Shown here: piece by piece, positions 12,770-24,993 of the stretch
How the letters are laid out: every line of letters starts with the position of its first letter
Numbering within the stretch: the first letter of the stretch is position 1
NCBI GenBank assembly: GCA_019787685.1
Contig: JAHNUO010000025.1
Coordinates: 372,001-436,000 of the forward strand
Direction of reading: 5' to 3'
DNA length: 64,000 nt
Origin: Chiua virens
Taxonomy: Eukaryota; Basidiomycota; Agaricomycetes; Boletales; Boletaceae
The notes under the pieces: model-generated
Seen by the model: the letters and a program-made list of their open reading frames with translations, nothing else
Databases searched by the model: none
What the model was told of the DNA's origin: nothing
Translations under genes and position numbers: made by a program

Positions 12770-14981
12770 AAGTGTTGAGCGACGTGACGGGGTGTCTTGC
12801 ACTGGATCATAGCGTGTATGCATATTACAGTAATTTATTGCTTTTCATCGCATGTATTAGTACATCATATTTACTTGCTAGGACATGTTCACTTCAAGGC
12901 CCCAGTTCAACGTCAACATCTCCAAATTATGAGAATCCGGACAGTTGTGTTGTTGGAAACGGCACGAATTAGAACTCGACACATCTCAGCATCACGCAGC
13001 GAAGGGCGCACAGAGGACTTTGGCGAGGTCGAAGTACGGTGCTCCGGTGCACAGCACGAGGGAGGGCCATGGGACGCTGAGGATAATGTCCATCAATGGA
13101 TCGACGTGGGGAGTCAATGCGAAGATGCGCAAGCAATCGACTACGATTGGCAAAGAAAACGATCAGCACGTCGCGCCGGGTTGACGAGGACACTTGGAAA
13201 TCCCTGAGAGCCATCTGCACAATCTGCAGAACTCCGGACGATCACGAGTCGAAAGGGGTGAAGAGGGACGACGCTGCGACGCAGAACCGCCCTTTGGTAT
13301 GATGCGTCCATATGAAAGACACCAGCGAGCCTAGCAACAAAGTGCACACGATACAGGGGGCACAAGGGCACTGGTGACAGGTCGAAAGGGTAGTGAGACA
13401 GTCAGAACACCGTGGGCACAACGGCTCGGAGAGAACTCACCCAATATGATCTGACCCGACAGACGACCCAGTGGGCGACCGCCGTCCTTGTCGTCTTGTG
13501 CTTGTCTAAAGGCAGATAAAGCAGCGTGGATGAGATGGAACACATCCTCAGTTGGAATACTGGATGGCACCATGGCATTGTTGCACGTCGTGAGACTGGC
13601 CGATTGCATAATCGGCTACATCCACTCTGTAAGTATGATAGTAGTCTATGAGCTCGTCTCCAAGTCTATAAATCGATCGAGACGGACGTATTTGACAACC
13701 AATGTATAAAGACCACTTATCTGATGAACGCTTGAGGTGATATGGAAGGCGGAGAGCAAGAGAGATGCATGATGATGGTCGGTGTCGCATCATTGTCCCG
13801 CTGCGACAACTCAGCAGTGCGATGACATGAGAGGAGGGGGCAGCGAGATGTAGAAGGCGTGAGGGCGAATGTAGGAGGTGAGGTGACTCGGAGGTGTTCT
13901 AGGTGAGCGAGGGCAAGGTGTAGGTAGGCAGAGGGCAAGGTTTGGGAGGACAAGCGAGCTGTGAGAGGCCTGCGAGTGAGTACGGCATGTGTGGATGATC
14001 GCAGCGAGTGGACACAGTATATCACTTGGCGCAACGAACCAACAGTGAGGTGGGACAAATTGGGAGAGGGCGAGATTTGGGAGGACGATGCGCGTGTGCA
14101 TGTCCATTTCGGCGCGCTGTGGCAGGCATGCACACAGCAACTTGAAGGATAGGAGAGGGCTTGAAGGTGCCCTAGTTAGTGTGGTCAAGACACCTTGACT
14201 TACTGACGATGGGTCGGCCTCGCACACCATCACCTTGCCCTCACCACATCTCCACCCCATCACTCATGGCAAACGTGACGACGACGAGGATAATTTTGAC
14301 GCAATACACTGTGACAACACGAAACGCCGACTTGGGTACCGATGATGATGACGATGGTTGTGCCAGCACGCCGTGTCTATGCCACTGGCACATTTCCTCA
14401 CTCACTGAGCAGGATGACAGTGTGACGGTGACGACACGATGACAACTCTCCTGTCCCCATACTCGCTCTCACCATGTATCGCACACCCTCACGTGGCCTC
14501 ACTGGCATCCTTACTGCTTCGCGTCATGCACGCCCTCCAAATCACTGAGCCGTTGTATTGCCTTGACAGGCGCGAAAGCAGAGGAAAGGGAGCATGAGCA
14601 CAGCTTCGACCGAACGGATGGTGAAGATAGGGAAGAATGAATTGGATGATGCTCAGTACCGTATTTAGTACTTCCCACAGACCGGCATACACTCGATTTT
14701 GATTCTTCAGGAGTCGAAGTGGAGTCGGTGTTCTACAACCCATATGGACGGTGGTTTAATAAGCACAACCTTGTGCTCAACGGGAGTTACAGGATCATGG
14801 GAAAACTGAAATGAACTAGGCTGTGGCTTTCATTGATCGTTCGTATTACCCTTTTTTCACTCCGCACATGTAGTAGAAACGTGCAACTTGATTCCTTGCA
14901 TTGCAGCACTATTTGAGCCCACGCACCGGGCTTAGGACCACCGATAGTCAACGATTTTTCCATCACACGTTCTTATTTCTC
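12770..14981. other. Intergenic spacer between paralogues B and C
   Basis: About 2.2 kb without a supported gene. The stretch 13740-14160 is purine-rich on the + strand (many gag/gagg runs), and 14340-14360 holds a short gat repeat; both generate spurious long frames. The last 130 bases are the promoter and 5' UTR of paralogue C, similar to the flanks of A and E. Confidence 0.5.
14907..14926 (+). promoter_or_regulatory. TATA-like core promoter element of paralogue C
   Basis: The block cactatttgagcccacgcac matches the element upstream of A and E in sequence and in distance to the start codon (about 70 bases). It is followed by a shared 5' UTR block (gtcaacgatttttcc then cacacgttctt) just before ATG 14982. 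Role inferred from conservation. Confidence 0.5.
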
Positions 14982-17900
14982 ATGACCACGGAGAGTCCTC
15001 AGGTTAGCTCAGTCGTAGTCCCGGCATTGCCTTCTAGATGTCTTCAATGCAATACTCAAAACAGGGGAAATATGAGGAATCTTGTGGTGTGTATCGACGG
15101 CACTTGTAACAAATTGGGGAAAGAGGTAATGTCTACACGCCGGCTCTACAATGTCTCTAATGACTACTTTGCTCAGAATACCAATGTAGTCAAACTGTTC
15201 GCCAAGATTGATCAGCAAGCGGCAAGTCCAAAACAAATGGCGTATTATTCCAGTGGAATTAGCATGCGTCCGAATTCGCGAGGAATCTCCAAGGACCTTG
15301 ACATGGCATTTGGGCGGTTCGTACATACTTGTCATGATCCCCAACGCTGTAAGGTAATGAAATGTACGATTACAGGAACATAGAAAATATCGTCAAGGAT
15401 GCATATCGCTGGCTAGCAGACAAGTATGAAGACGGGGACCAAATCTACCTATTTGGTAAAATGGGGTTATCTTCGTACTGCACGCAGCTAATGGTGATGG
15501 TATCAGGCTTCTCTCGGGGTGCATTTCAAGTACGGGTTCTGGCGGGAATGATATACGAGGTACGGGGCGGATACATGTTTGAGTCATTCAATTGGACTGG
15601 AACCCATATTTCAGATTGGCCTGATAAGGACCCCAACAGAGAAACAGGTTGGAACGTGAGTTGTTGTTTGTCCATACATGAGCTCGACAAATATGCTTTG
15701 GGCAGGGCTTATGATTACTTCAAAGCGATTTGTTCGGAAGAACGGAAGACAAGAGAGATCGCTAGGCACTTCAAGAACACATTTTCCTGGAGAGACCTGA
15801 GAGTGCACTTCGTTGGCGTTTGGTAACTCTGGCATTTGAATTATTACTTGGATGCACCTAAGACTGATTTTGGTCAGGGATACTGTCTCATCCGTGGGAT
15901 TCATAAAGGATGATGTCTTCCTTTCAGCATCCTCATCTGCGACACATGCGTGCCATTTCCGACACGCACTTGCTCTCGACGAACGTCGGGTCAAGTTCAT
16001 GCCAGAGTATTTCCAGGAAATGAATTCTCTGGCAAGCGACGGGAAATACAAATACTTTGTTTCCTCCAACACCGGACACACAAGTCCTGCTGGCAAACCT
16101 AACCAAGTCACCACTGATGACGATCTGACCGAGTCCTCTGCGGGAAGGAAGAACAAACCCCCTGGCATCAAGGAAGTCTGGTTTGCAGGTTGTCACTCAG
16201 ACGTGTGAGTACATCATTCAAGCTCATTTGTGTTGTCGACTTGGATTATTTCACTAGAGGTGGTACAGGCAAACTTGGGAAATCCTATACATCCGGGAAC
16301 GTCTCACTTTTATGGATGCGACGAGAAGCAACACAAAGCGGCCTCAAACTACAGCCAACGGATCTAGTCTGGGTTCCAGCTGATCTTGATTTCGGCACCA
16401 GCAATTCGATGTGCAAGCTATGGCCAGTCTTCGAGTATATGCCCATCACACATCAAGTATCATTTAGTGGTCCTGGTGGAAGTGCTCGACGGTGAGATTC
16501 ACTATGGATGATATGTTTATGCCATTGACCTCGGACTCCCTAGCCTACATCGATCGCAGCCCCGGCGTATCATACCTGGCCAAAAGCTTCATGCTTCCAT
16601 TCTGTATGCAAATGCGTACAAGCCACGAGCAACGCTAGGAGATGGCTTCGACATACCCATAATAGAAGCTGAAAATACCCAATCGAAAGACCTAATTTGG
16701 GAGACGGGACTGTTCGACAAGACCACTGCACAAAAGCTGGTGGAACGTTTAGGCAGCAAGGAAGGGGTTGCGTCAATCTACCTTGACAGATTGTTGTTCA
16801 TGTTGAGATTCAGTAAGGTTTATTTCTATCACGACCTCTGAATATTCACGGTACCTGCACTTTCAGAGGAAGGAAGAGACTGCCTGAGGGAGGTACCTCG
16901 TTGGCAAGAGCAGTTTACGAAACTCATAGACAACCCCGAATACACACCATTTGTGAAGCTCGCTGCAATCGTTGCTTATTACGAAGCATGTGAGTGTCTT
17001 GCCTCTAGATGTGTGACTCGTAACAAGTTTTCTGTGACAGCTTGCGATCCAGACGCGACCCCGAATCGTCCCGCATCGACCCACATCGAACTTTCGCAAG
17101 CTGCGCCCTCAGGGAGTCATACGCCGACCCACAGTCAACTCAAGCAAGACATATTGGAAGTCGCGCAGAAATCACTGTATGACATTCTGGTTGTGCCAAA
17201 CCACCGAGACGGTCTGAGAATAGTCGCTTTGTTGGGACCCCTGACGAGACACCAGGCTTTGCGAAAGCGCATCCTTATCAAGGACATCTTGGAAAAACTC
17301 ATCCTGTTACTAGATGCGATTCTTAGCGAGAGAGGTGGGAACCTTGGGCAGGCAATGGATGGCCTGATTTGCCTGTTGCAATATGGTGCGTCTACAATGA
17401 TCGTAAAGCTCACTTATCCTCATACTTTGTTAGAGGACACGTGGAAGACTACCATTCAGACGCTCGACGCCAATTATCAGAATCTAAGAGGGTTGAGACT
17501 TTCCCGAGTATTGGAGGTGAAGAGTAAGGACACTTCCTGTCATCTACACTACATGGAAAGACATCACTTCTTGCAGATTACCACCATCTGACTGCCGCAT
17601 TGCGGATGGTGTTGGCTCTGGCACGAATTCCAGCTGAGGAAGTTCCACAGGGTGAGTATCGGACCTTGATTCACGAGCTGTGGTAAACTGGTAGTGACTC
17701 GTGACAATAGCGAGGCGCATGTGTTCCGCAATAAAGCCTAGACTCAACCAGTTGTCGAAAAAAGATGAGGGCCTTGTCGGTGTACTTGCAGTCGAAATAC
17801 TGCTCACCCTAGATCCCAATGAAAGACGTAAGCCGTCCTTTCTTGGACTTGTCGTCTTTTCAATTATCCATTTTAGAGAACTTGAATATTTCGAATAAAA

Positions 17901-19706
17901 ACATCCGAGCTAATCTTGGGAGTGCCCTAGTCCTGTCACACCCCGAACGAGGCAATTCAGGCGATAAACATGGTGCGAATCATGGGCAACAATCATTGCG
18001 TCAACTATTTGGTCTTGGTAAGCGATGTCTACTTAACACCTCTGACACGCTTTCATCAGATCAATCGTGTCAGACGCCAAGAAACTGAATGATGGACACA
18101 AAATGCTTATTGGTGAACTGAAAAGGGCCGCTCAGAAATGGAATACTCGAAAGCGCACGGCATCAACGATGACTCTTTTGAAACTTTGCGAATGTAAGTT
18201 TAGTTTCGTCGGTATACAGGTGCCGGCTCAGGGTTTATTAGCCGAGATCATCCGCAACCATCTGGCCGAGATCCAGCTCCTGGAGTTGTTCATAAATCAG
18301 TTGCAATGCAAAGACAGGGCATTGCTTGCTGCCTACGCGTTAGCTACCTGTTTGAAATATAGTAAGCGAACTTTCTTGCAGTAGACGTTGTGGGATTGAA
18401 GCTCGCATCAAAAGACATGACGCCGTCCAACGAAGAGAACATGAAGCTTTCAAAAAACATTGTGAGGATGCTACGGTTGGGCTATTTCGACGATGCTGTG
18501 GGTTCCATGGAGGGATTCGAGATTTTTCATGCCCTCATGCAACACGGTAACGAAACAACTCGTCATTGTCGATGTAGGGCTGCATACTGACACATCCGAG
18601 CCAGACGACCTGCGGAACAAGATCAAGGATTATAACATCACAGAGGCTCTGAATAGGAAGCTGGGAAAGAAGGAAATTCAGACGAGCCTGATTTGTTTGG
18701 ATGTCTTCCAATCCCTTGGTATGCATTAAACCATTGATTTCAGCGTATAGCTAAGACAACCTCCAGACAAAGACGGACCATGGACCCGCGAGCTCGTTGA
18801 AAGGAGTGTACAAAATCTAAAGGATCCGGTATGGAAGGTGCAGAAAGCAGGGGTGACGGTTCTGTCAGCCTTGGCTCAGACAGGTATGTACTATTGCTAC
18901 CTGGAGCATTCCAATTAATATTCTGTGACTTCAGAACATGGTGAAGCAGTCATCAGCCCTCGGATTGTCGAGATTGTCAAGATGCTTCTCTCGCAGGATT
19001 ACTTGTCTAAGTCACCTTCCTGGATGATGGGACCTGCATGCGTTCTACGCATCCTGGCTCAAAATGGCAAGTATCCCATTAGACTTGGAAAGATGTAATT
19101 ATCGATGCGTTCTTTCAGCGAAACTGCGGCGCATCACGCGCCAGACGATTGAATATGGCAATTTGAAGGAACTGTATTTATCTGGCGCTCTGGTTATACA
19201 GACAGATACGCGAGCATGGCAAGTCAAGACTCCAAATCGAAGTGAGCAGATCTTTTTCCATTAAAGAATCTGCTGAATTTTATTTTTTTGGACCCTTCAA
19301 GGCGACATCGATGACATGCTTGATAAGATGATCAAAGCCGTGGACGGAGAATTGTCAGAGGAAGATCTCATACCGATCGGGGATGAAGTACTGCCTCATA
19401 TACAGCACTGGGACCGGTTGATCAGGCTGATTGGCAATGGGTCGGTAGTGACGGTGGCCGCTCTCCCAGTCTTGCTCGGCTTGGCTGCCATCTCGGTCCT
19501 CTCTGTGGCAGGAACAGCGATCGCTGTCACTTCTGTTCAGGTATACGAGTGCGTTCAAATTCAAACATCTTGTTAACAGGGTGAGCTGATGTCGATGGAT
19601 ATCTAGCTCATTTATCAGCCTGATCCACAAGGAGGATGTAACAACTACGAACAGCCCAACTGAAGGTAGCGGACGAGATGGAAATATAAGTGAAGGTGGA
19701 TACTAA
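14982..19706 (+). CDS. Paralogue C: DUF2235 (Tle1-like) hydrolase - helical solenoid - membrane anchor
   Basis: Exons: 14982-15125, 15177-15316, 15376-15455, 15507-15559, 15615-15655, 15706-15822, 15878-16204, 16258-16491, 16544-16812, 16867-16989, 17041-17385, 17434-17523, 17577-17651, 17711-17827, 17877-18017, 18074-18193, 18242-18361, 18415-18546, 18605-18718, 18767-18883, 18935-19066, 19119-19241, 19302-19548, 19607-19706 (3501 nt, 1166 aa). Catalytic candidates Ser124 (GFSRG), Asp193 (DTVSSVG) and His298 (CHSDVGG) remain. The GIGT motif kept in the other copies (GVGT in D) is changed to GISM, and the Trp split by intron 2 has become Arg, so activity may be altered. Exons 18-24 and the following 350 bp are nearly identical to paralogue D across the 27-kb island. 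Intron 21 uses a GC donor (gcaagt at 19067). The hydrophobic segment lies in exon 23. The polar tail is shorter than in A and B. Confidence 0.86.
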
Positions 19707-20632
19707 GGCTGGCATGAAGGTGAGACTCCTGGTGACCACGTTTGCCGCAGTTGTGCACATTGGGGCTGATGACGAGGACTTCTCGCGGCGGGATGGGGAC
19801 TTGGCACGCGATCGCGTATCTTATTGGACTCAGGTGTACATATTATAAGTAGTATTCTATGTTCTAGTCCTCCAGAAGGCTTGCAGCGCAGTCACGTCAT
19901 GGTGGGGTGCACAACTTGCTGGTGTCACTACTAAATTAAATTTCAGCGTGCCAGTGAATTGTAGTCTACGTCTGTCTGCTGGATTGAAGTCGGCATCGGG
20001 AGGACCGGAAGGTGAGGCCTTGAGGCTTGAGGTAAGTGTCAAGAGTCCGCGGCTAGACCAAGTTTTTCCTCACACCTGAAACACGACCAAATAAGTCTGG
20101 CCACCAAAGGTGCAACTTAGCCCGAAATAAATTCAGAATTAGCGATTAAATATGTTGGAAGATGAACTCGTGATTCAATTCAGAATAACTTGGCGAATAA
20201 ATTGCCCAACAAATAATTGGTCATACGGTACTTAAGTTTGCCATTAAAATGCAAGATTTGTTTTGCCAAAAATGAACAGCGGTCATATTCGAGATTATGC
20301 ATAGCATATGTACCAAGTATAATGTACTGATCCCGCCAGAATACGATTAGGACTATCCTAAGTTTACATATAAAATACAAAGTATAAAGTTGTGCTACAT
20401 ATGTTCCCTGAACGCGCCTTGATTGAGGTACCTTAACATATTTGAGACATTTTGAAAAAATGTGCTAGAGTAAGGGCTAAGCACAAATTTGACCACTAAA
20501 TTTGAAAATGTATGGCGTACAAACTCTACAGCCACTTAGTGGCCCACCCAGTGGGTCACTTTGCGGTCCGCCAGAGGCGGTCACTCCGCGGCGCAGCAGA
20601 GGTAAGGGGGCTAGAAAATAACATGCATTAGC
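19707..20632. other. 3' flank of paralogue C and left edge of the inserted island
   Basis: The stretch to about 20040 aligns with the 3' flank of paralogue D (shared blocks such as gaggacttctcgcggcggg and tagtcctccagaaggctt). Beyond about 20060 the resemblance ends and AT-rich sequence without genes follows to 20520, then a GC-rich palindromic block. The inserted island therefore probably starts near 20050. Confidence 0.55.
20530..20605. repeat. GC-rich palindromic block, candidate left subterminal repeat
   Basis: Consecutive short palindromes are seen: ccacttagtgg, ggcccacccagtgggtc, gcggtccgccagaggcggtc, ccgcgg. They stand out from AT-rich surroundings. Similar GC palindromes are typical near the ends of CACTA-type elements. 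The inverted counterpart is at 46398-46460. Confidence 0.5.
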
Positions 20633-23480
20633 TTATGACGCTGCTGTTTGAGGTGGAGAATGACATACTAGAGTGGGGATCGGCACCTCTTGACGTGCAT
20701 GAAGCATTGCGTGAGTGCCTGGGGCAAGACTCAGGAACCAAGTATTGTTGTACCAGTTGTGCGGAAGTCCAGAAACAGCAGTTGCCCTCATGTCCTTCCT
20801 ACCCACCTCCCAATGGCATCTGAGATGAGAATTACCAATTTGCTCCTTCATGTATTTATCTCGCAATGATGGTTCGTATGATTCAACAGACTTGAATAAT
20901 GTGGAGATTGCGGGGTGGATCCAGGGAAGCTCAACTTGGCGTAGATTCTTCATGGTTGAGTGTGGTGGGCAGTCGGTTTCATCGCAGCTCATGCCATCGA
21001 CATTGAGGCGCTCGATAATTCTGAGGATCGCAGCCCACTTGTCAGGATCCTGGGCATGATTTTCTTCTACGATTCGTTTTCTTCTCTGCAGGGTCTTGGC
21101 AAATTTGTCAGAATATCGTGTGGCTAGAACCAGTGCTTAGATATCAGACACTTACCCTGTGTCTACAAGACATCATCCGAGCGCTTTTCCGACGTCTTTC
21201 CTCCTTCTCAGCCTGCATCGCAGTCATTGCGAGACGTTCGCCACCTTGTACTGAGTCGATCTTGGCTCTCTCGCGATGAGCTTGAAAGGTGCGGCCCAAT
21301 TTCTGTTCACAACATTTGTGTAAGTCATCCAGACTCAGGGAATCTATATCACAGTTCACGCTCGGATATGATCCGTTCTTCAGCCTTTCATAGAAATCGA
21401 AAGTAAGGATGTTGATGACTTCGGAGTTCCAGCGCGAGTTGGTCAGCGATGAGCAGTTCCAATCAAGCATAACATTGTCAAGGGTAGGAAACTGGTCGCC
21501 GTCATTGTTGTATGCAATAATGACACTCTGGGGAGCTGAAGGAGGTAAGGGACCGTTGGGTTGCGACAAGATGGCATTCTTCTCCCGCAGATAGGAGTGA
21601 AATGCACCCTGCAAACATCAGTACGAGATAACTGAATGGGGCAATCATCGTACATGTAACGTATTCATGCTCCCTCGTCGCCCAGGCTTCCATCTTCTAG
21701 TAGGGGCTGGGGATTCATCCTCCTCTTCGTCATCAGCGTCAAAACCATTCCTAGACCACTTTGATGGACTTTTCTCTGTGCGAGTTCCCTTGGGTTGTTG
21801 CTGGAGAGATGACTGAGAGGCGAGAAGCTGAGTTATTTGATTGACAATAGGTTCCACAATGTTCGCGCCTAATTGTTGAGCTATGATTTGATCCACCATG
21901 TTTTCTAGCATAGAGGTCGATGTAGAAGACGATGGTAAAGGCGCAGGCCTACTGGGTTGTAGAGGCGTAGCTGGATGAGGTTGTGTTGCGGTCGAATCCA
22001 CCTGCATTGGAGGTTGGTGTGTAGTTCTTGTTGATGTCGATGGGGGGCTCACCTGCTGGGGAGGGTGGGTGGCAGAGGTGGGTGGTGCGGGGGTCTGCAG
22101 AGTCGCAGTAGGGACCGGATGAGGTGCTAAGTTCGAATTCACCCGCATTGGTGGTTGATGTGTAGTTCTTGCAGGCGGAGAGTTCACCTCCGGGCGAGGG
22201 CGCGTGGCAGGGGGGGGCAAAGTGGGGATCTGCTGACTCGTAGTGGGAACTGGAGGGGGTGGTTGACGTGCGGTCCTTGGTGGTGGGGAGTTGATCTGCT
22301 GGCGTGGCAGTGTGAGAGTTGGCGGCGCGGGAGTTGTGGTGGGGACTGGATGAGAAGTCGAATCAACCTCTATTGGAGGTGATTGATGTATGGTTCTTGT
22401 CAGTGGGGAACTCGCCCGCTGGCTCAGCGGAGTCACATCCACATCCATCACCGGCAGCAGTACTACATGCTGTTTGGAGGGCACGTCTGAAGTGGTAACA
22501 GAAATTACACAAGGAGAAAGGGGCTTTTGGAGGCGAGCGAAGTTTGAAGACGGAGGTCGGGTAGTTGGAGGTGGAGAGGAGCGTTGTGGAAGGGGGGCAG
22601 AGGAAGAGATCCCTCCTCCCATCAAAGGATCAGTAGGCTGAGTGCGATCTACATCCATCAGAGGTTCGAAAGGAGGAGGGGCAGGAACTTGAGCAGAAAC
22701 GGGAGGGGGAGAAGAGGCTGAAGGGGGGACAGAGGTTGAAGGGACAGAGATCACAGAGATCGCTCCTTCGGTTAAAGGATCAGTCGGCTGAGCGCCATCT
22801 ACATCCATCGGAGGTTCGGAAGACGAAGAATTCTGCCGCGAGAATACCATTTGTTGGGCGGATGGAGATGGGACCGCAGACGGTGCGATAGCGTTAGGTT
22901 CTACTGAGTCACCGAGTTGAGACTGAGACGGGCCAATATCTTCAGTAGCGTGCATCCCAGAACGACAAGCGTGGTCCCGATTGCGTGAACGCGAGCGTCG
23001 TCTTTTGGAGAGGTGCATCTTCTGAACCTCGAGAGGGCTCACAGAACGCTCATGTCGAGTTCTTACTGGTTGAAGTTCGACGTCACTGGAGCGACCACGG
23101 CGAAAGGAGTTAGATGAATCACTTATAGGTGGTGATTCGGGGCGACATAAAAGCTAACGTGGTATAAGACCAGGGTTCAAGTAGGGGTAGATTATTTACT
23201 CATGTCTGACGATCGGTGCGAAGATCCTTGTCCGAAGCTGAACTGGAAGGAAATTCAGTGATAAGTCAATTCCACCAGAACAAAACGCACCTGTTGTGAA
23301 CCAGGAAACTCGTCTACATCACTTAACTGGGCATCATAGGAATGTATCTGCGGCAAACGCAAAAGATCCGATAACTGGAAGCAATAGGTAAGAGGTTACT
23401 GGTACCAGGAATTGATGTACATACTTGTTGTGCGCCGGTAATTTGCTCCCCACGGGAAGCTTCATCCAATAAACCGACAT
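20633..23480 (-). CDS. Pro/Ser-rich accessory protein, transposon-associated family (5' end uncertain)
   Basis: The main exon (about 23042 down to 21660) encodes a low-complexity Pro/Ser/Thr-rich region with repeated PPMDVDG / PLMDVDRTQPTDPL type units, ending in an acidic stretch (DADDEEEDES) and a basic one (TRRWKPGRRG). It splices near 21655 to an exon with AFHSYLREKNAIL and a Lys/Arg/Glu coiled-coil (EKEERRRKSAR), then near 21120 to the last exon, which holds LPWIHPAISTLFKSVE and SGLPHNWYNNTW and stops at 20633. Small upstream exons are likely between 23190 and 23480 (peptides such as DVGLLDEASRGEQITGAQ and SYDAQLSDVDEFPGSQQ with good splice sites), but I could not join all phases. I recall this architecture as an uncharacterised Agaricomycete family; no function is known. 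Disordered N-terminus with a conserved C-terminal module would suit a DNA- or protein-binding helper (inference). Confidence 0.55.
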
Positions 23481-23481
23481 C

Positions 23482-23784
23482 TTGACAAGGTCAGAAGCGT
23501 GTATAGGGATCAGGATTGCTCGAGGGAGAAGCGATTCGGGCCTCAAGCCCAACTCTATGTTGTTCGAGCAATGGAGCGCGAGACAACCGCGCGCTGAACT
23601 GATGCACACTGTGCCTCGCAAATTCCCCTGTCTGAAGACATATGAGCATCACCCAACCGTACATATTGAGCAGGTAGAACTCACAGATTGTGAAATCGAC
23701 CCGAGGATCTTGAGCGCGGAGGAAATGGAAGAACTGGTCTCTGGAGCGTTGGATGACATGTACTGCAAACCGGAAGATGAGTAG
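23482..23784 (+). CDS. Short unassigned reading frame, possible gene fragment
   Basis: A 100-codon + strand frame whose second half has coding-like composition (DCEIDPRILSAEEMEELVSG). It starts where the minus-strand accessory gene appears to begin, so the two would be divergent or overlapping. No domain is recognised. It could be a broken exon of a larger gene. Confidence 0.25.
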   Translation: MTRSEACIGIRIARGRSDSGLKPNSMLFEQWSARQPRAELMHTVPRKFPCLKTYEHHPTVHIEQVELTDCEIDPRILSAEEMEELVSGALDDMYCKPEDE

Positions 23785-24163
23785 GAGGTAAGAAATCAGG
23801 CTTGAGATTGACGCTTACCGGTCAGTGAGATATATGTGAGGTCACCCGTCCTCGTCCAAAAATGATTCTTTGTATTGTTTGAGCCTTAAGGGTCTCGACC
23901 CATATCCCATGGTTACCGAGGCACAATTGCCACAGATGACTGGAGCATTCGCTCTGCTCGGAATTGTCTTTCGTCCGAACTCGGGCAGTTTTTGTTTACT
24001 TCTTTTTTGTACAATCTTAGACCATCTCTACTACATCACAATTACTAGCGTAGTGGCATAGTGACCAGTTACTGGGTGTTCCTGGTGGCTTGAGGAGTAA
24101 AAGAAGAAAGACAAAAACGGTAAAGTCCGGGGATTAAAGTAGTGTACAGCGATTGAAACTCAG
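23785..24163. other. Spacer before the RGGY-family gene
   Basis: No supported gene; a short + frame at 23870-24061 has no features. It probably contains the promoter of the gene at 24164. Confidence 0.4.
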
Positions 24164-24952
24164 ATGATCACGTGGCTTCAGCCCTCGCCAGTCATAACCC
24201 GATTTCAGTACGTCACCCTCATATTGGCCTGGAGCGTGTTGTCTTCGAGCTCTCTCTCTTGGTTCGGTCAGTCGTCCCCTCAACGCTATTGTGCACTGCA
24301 ATCACTTGCTTCTCATAAAGACGAAGCGTCCACTGTCCAGGTGAGCTATCCCATGATGCCCAAAGTTGTAATTCACTGGTCGTTTCATCGATACTTTCCT
24401 CCCCTCACACGACATTCGGTGTTTCCCCTGGAACGCGCTGTTACTCCACCCCCTCTTACCCAGCACAAAGTATTCCGTCGCGAAGAACCTTCCGGCGGAG
24501 AGAATGTCATACATCCACACAAACCAGACGCTGTCGCAGCCGCTCCCCGCAAGGTTTTGATACCCAAGCCTCGGGGGGAGGTTTCAAGGATTAATCGGGG
24601 CGGTTATAACCTACAAGAGAAGCTGGGATGGCAACCCACTGAGTACGAAGAAGTTCGGGTTAGTATTGTCGCTATTCTCTTGTCATTTTTTCTCAAACTG
24701 CATCAGACTTTCGTTGTTCATCTCGCTCAAGAATATCTCATGACTCGAAAGCCATGGAGCAGACAACAACGCGAAAATCTTCAAGTGGTCTTCGATAAGG
24801 TTATATTTTACTTGCTAAGAAAATCTTCTCTTCTAATCTTTCAGCAACAGGCGAAAGAACGATACCCACAATTGCTGGAGTACGATGGTAACTGGGTTGT
24901 AATTGATTTTCTTAAAATGTATCTGAAGAACAGCTCTGGGCGAGGTGGCTGA
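24164..24952 (+). CDS. Uncharacterised RGGY-motif protein
   Basis: Exons 24164-24658, 24707-24799 and 24845-24952 join in phase 0 to 231 codons. The C-terminal half carries PKPRGEVSRINRGGYNLQEK, LGW, a helical stretch around LAQEYLMTRKPWSRQQ, and YPQLLEYDGNWVVIDFLKMY before the stop. I recognise the pattern (PK.GEv.R..RGGY.L...LGW, later YP.L..Y...W.v.D) as a recurrent uncharacterised module in Agaricomycete proteins; its role is unknown. The N-terminus has a hydrophobic start and a Pro/His-rich linker and may be mis-started, because an in-frame ATG at about residue 64 would also serve. It converges with the Spt5-like gene (only 41 bp between stop codons). Confidence 0.6.
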   Translation: MITWLQPSPVITRFQYVTLILAWSVLSSSSLSWFGQSSPQRYCALQSLASHKDEASTVQVSYPMMPKVVIHWSFHRYFPPLTRHSVFPLERAVTPPPLTQHKVFRREEPSGGENVIHPHKPDAVAAAPRKVLIPKPRGEVSRINRGGYNLQEKLGWQPTEYEEVRVSIVAILLSFFLKLHQTFVVHLAQEYLMTRKPWSRQQRENLQVVFDKVIFYLLRKSSLLIFQQQAKERYPQLLEYDGNWVVIDFLKMYLKNSSGRGG

Positions 24953-24993
24953 GTGGTAAATGTAATATTATCAATGAGAAACTTAATGTTACA

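Noticed and set aside
12797..13302. Overlapping + strand frames of 66-136 codons downstream of paralogue B
   Set aside because: Three overlapping frames with no domain, no consistent introns and no counterpart downstream of the other copies.
13740..14160. Long minus-strand frames (138 and 150 codons) in the B-C spacer
   Set aside because: They follow from a purine-rich + strand (few stops on the pyrimidine strand) and have Ser/Leu/Pro-biased composition.
15611..16171. Long minus-strand frames opposite exons 5-8 of the DUF2235 genes, seen in several copies
   Set aside because: They recur because the + strand exons are homologous; they show no domain and cross the introns of the real genes.
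24930..24960. String gggcgaggtggctgagtggt resembles the 5' part of a Ser or Leu tRNA
   Set aside because: It overlaps the coding end of the RGGY gene, and no anticodon stem, T-loop or pairing acceptor end follows.
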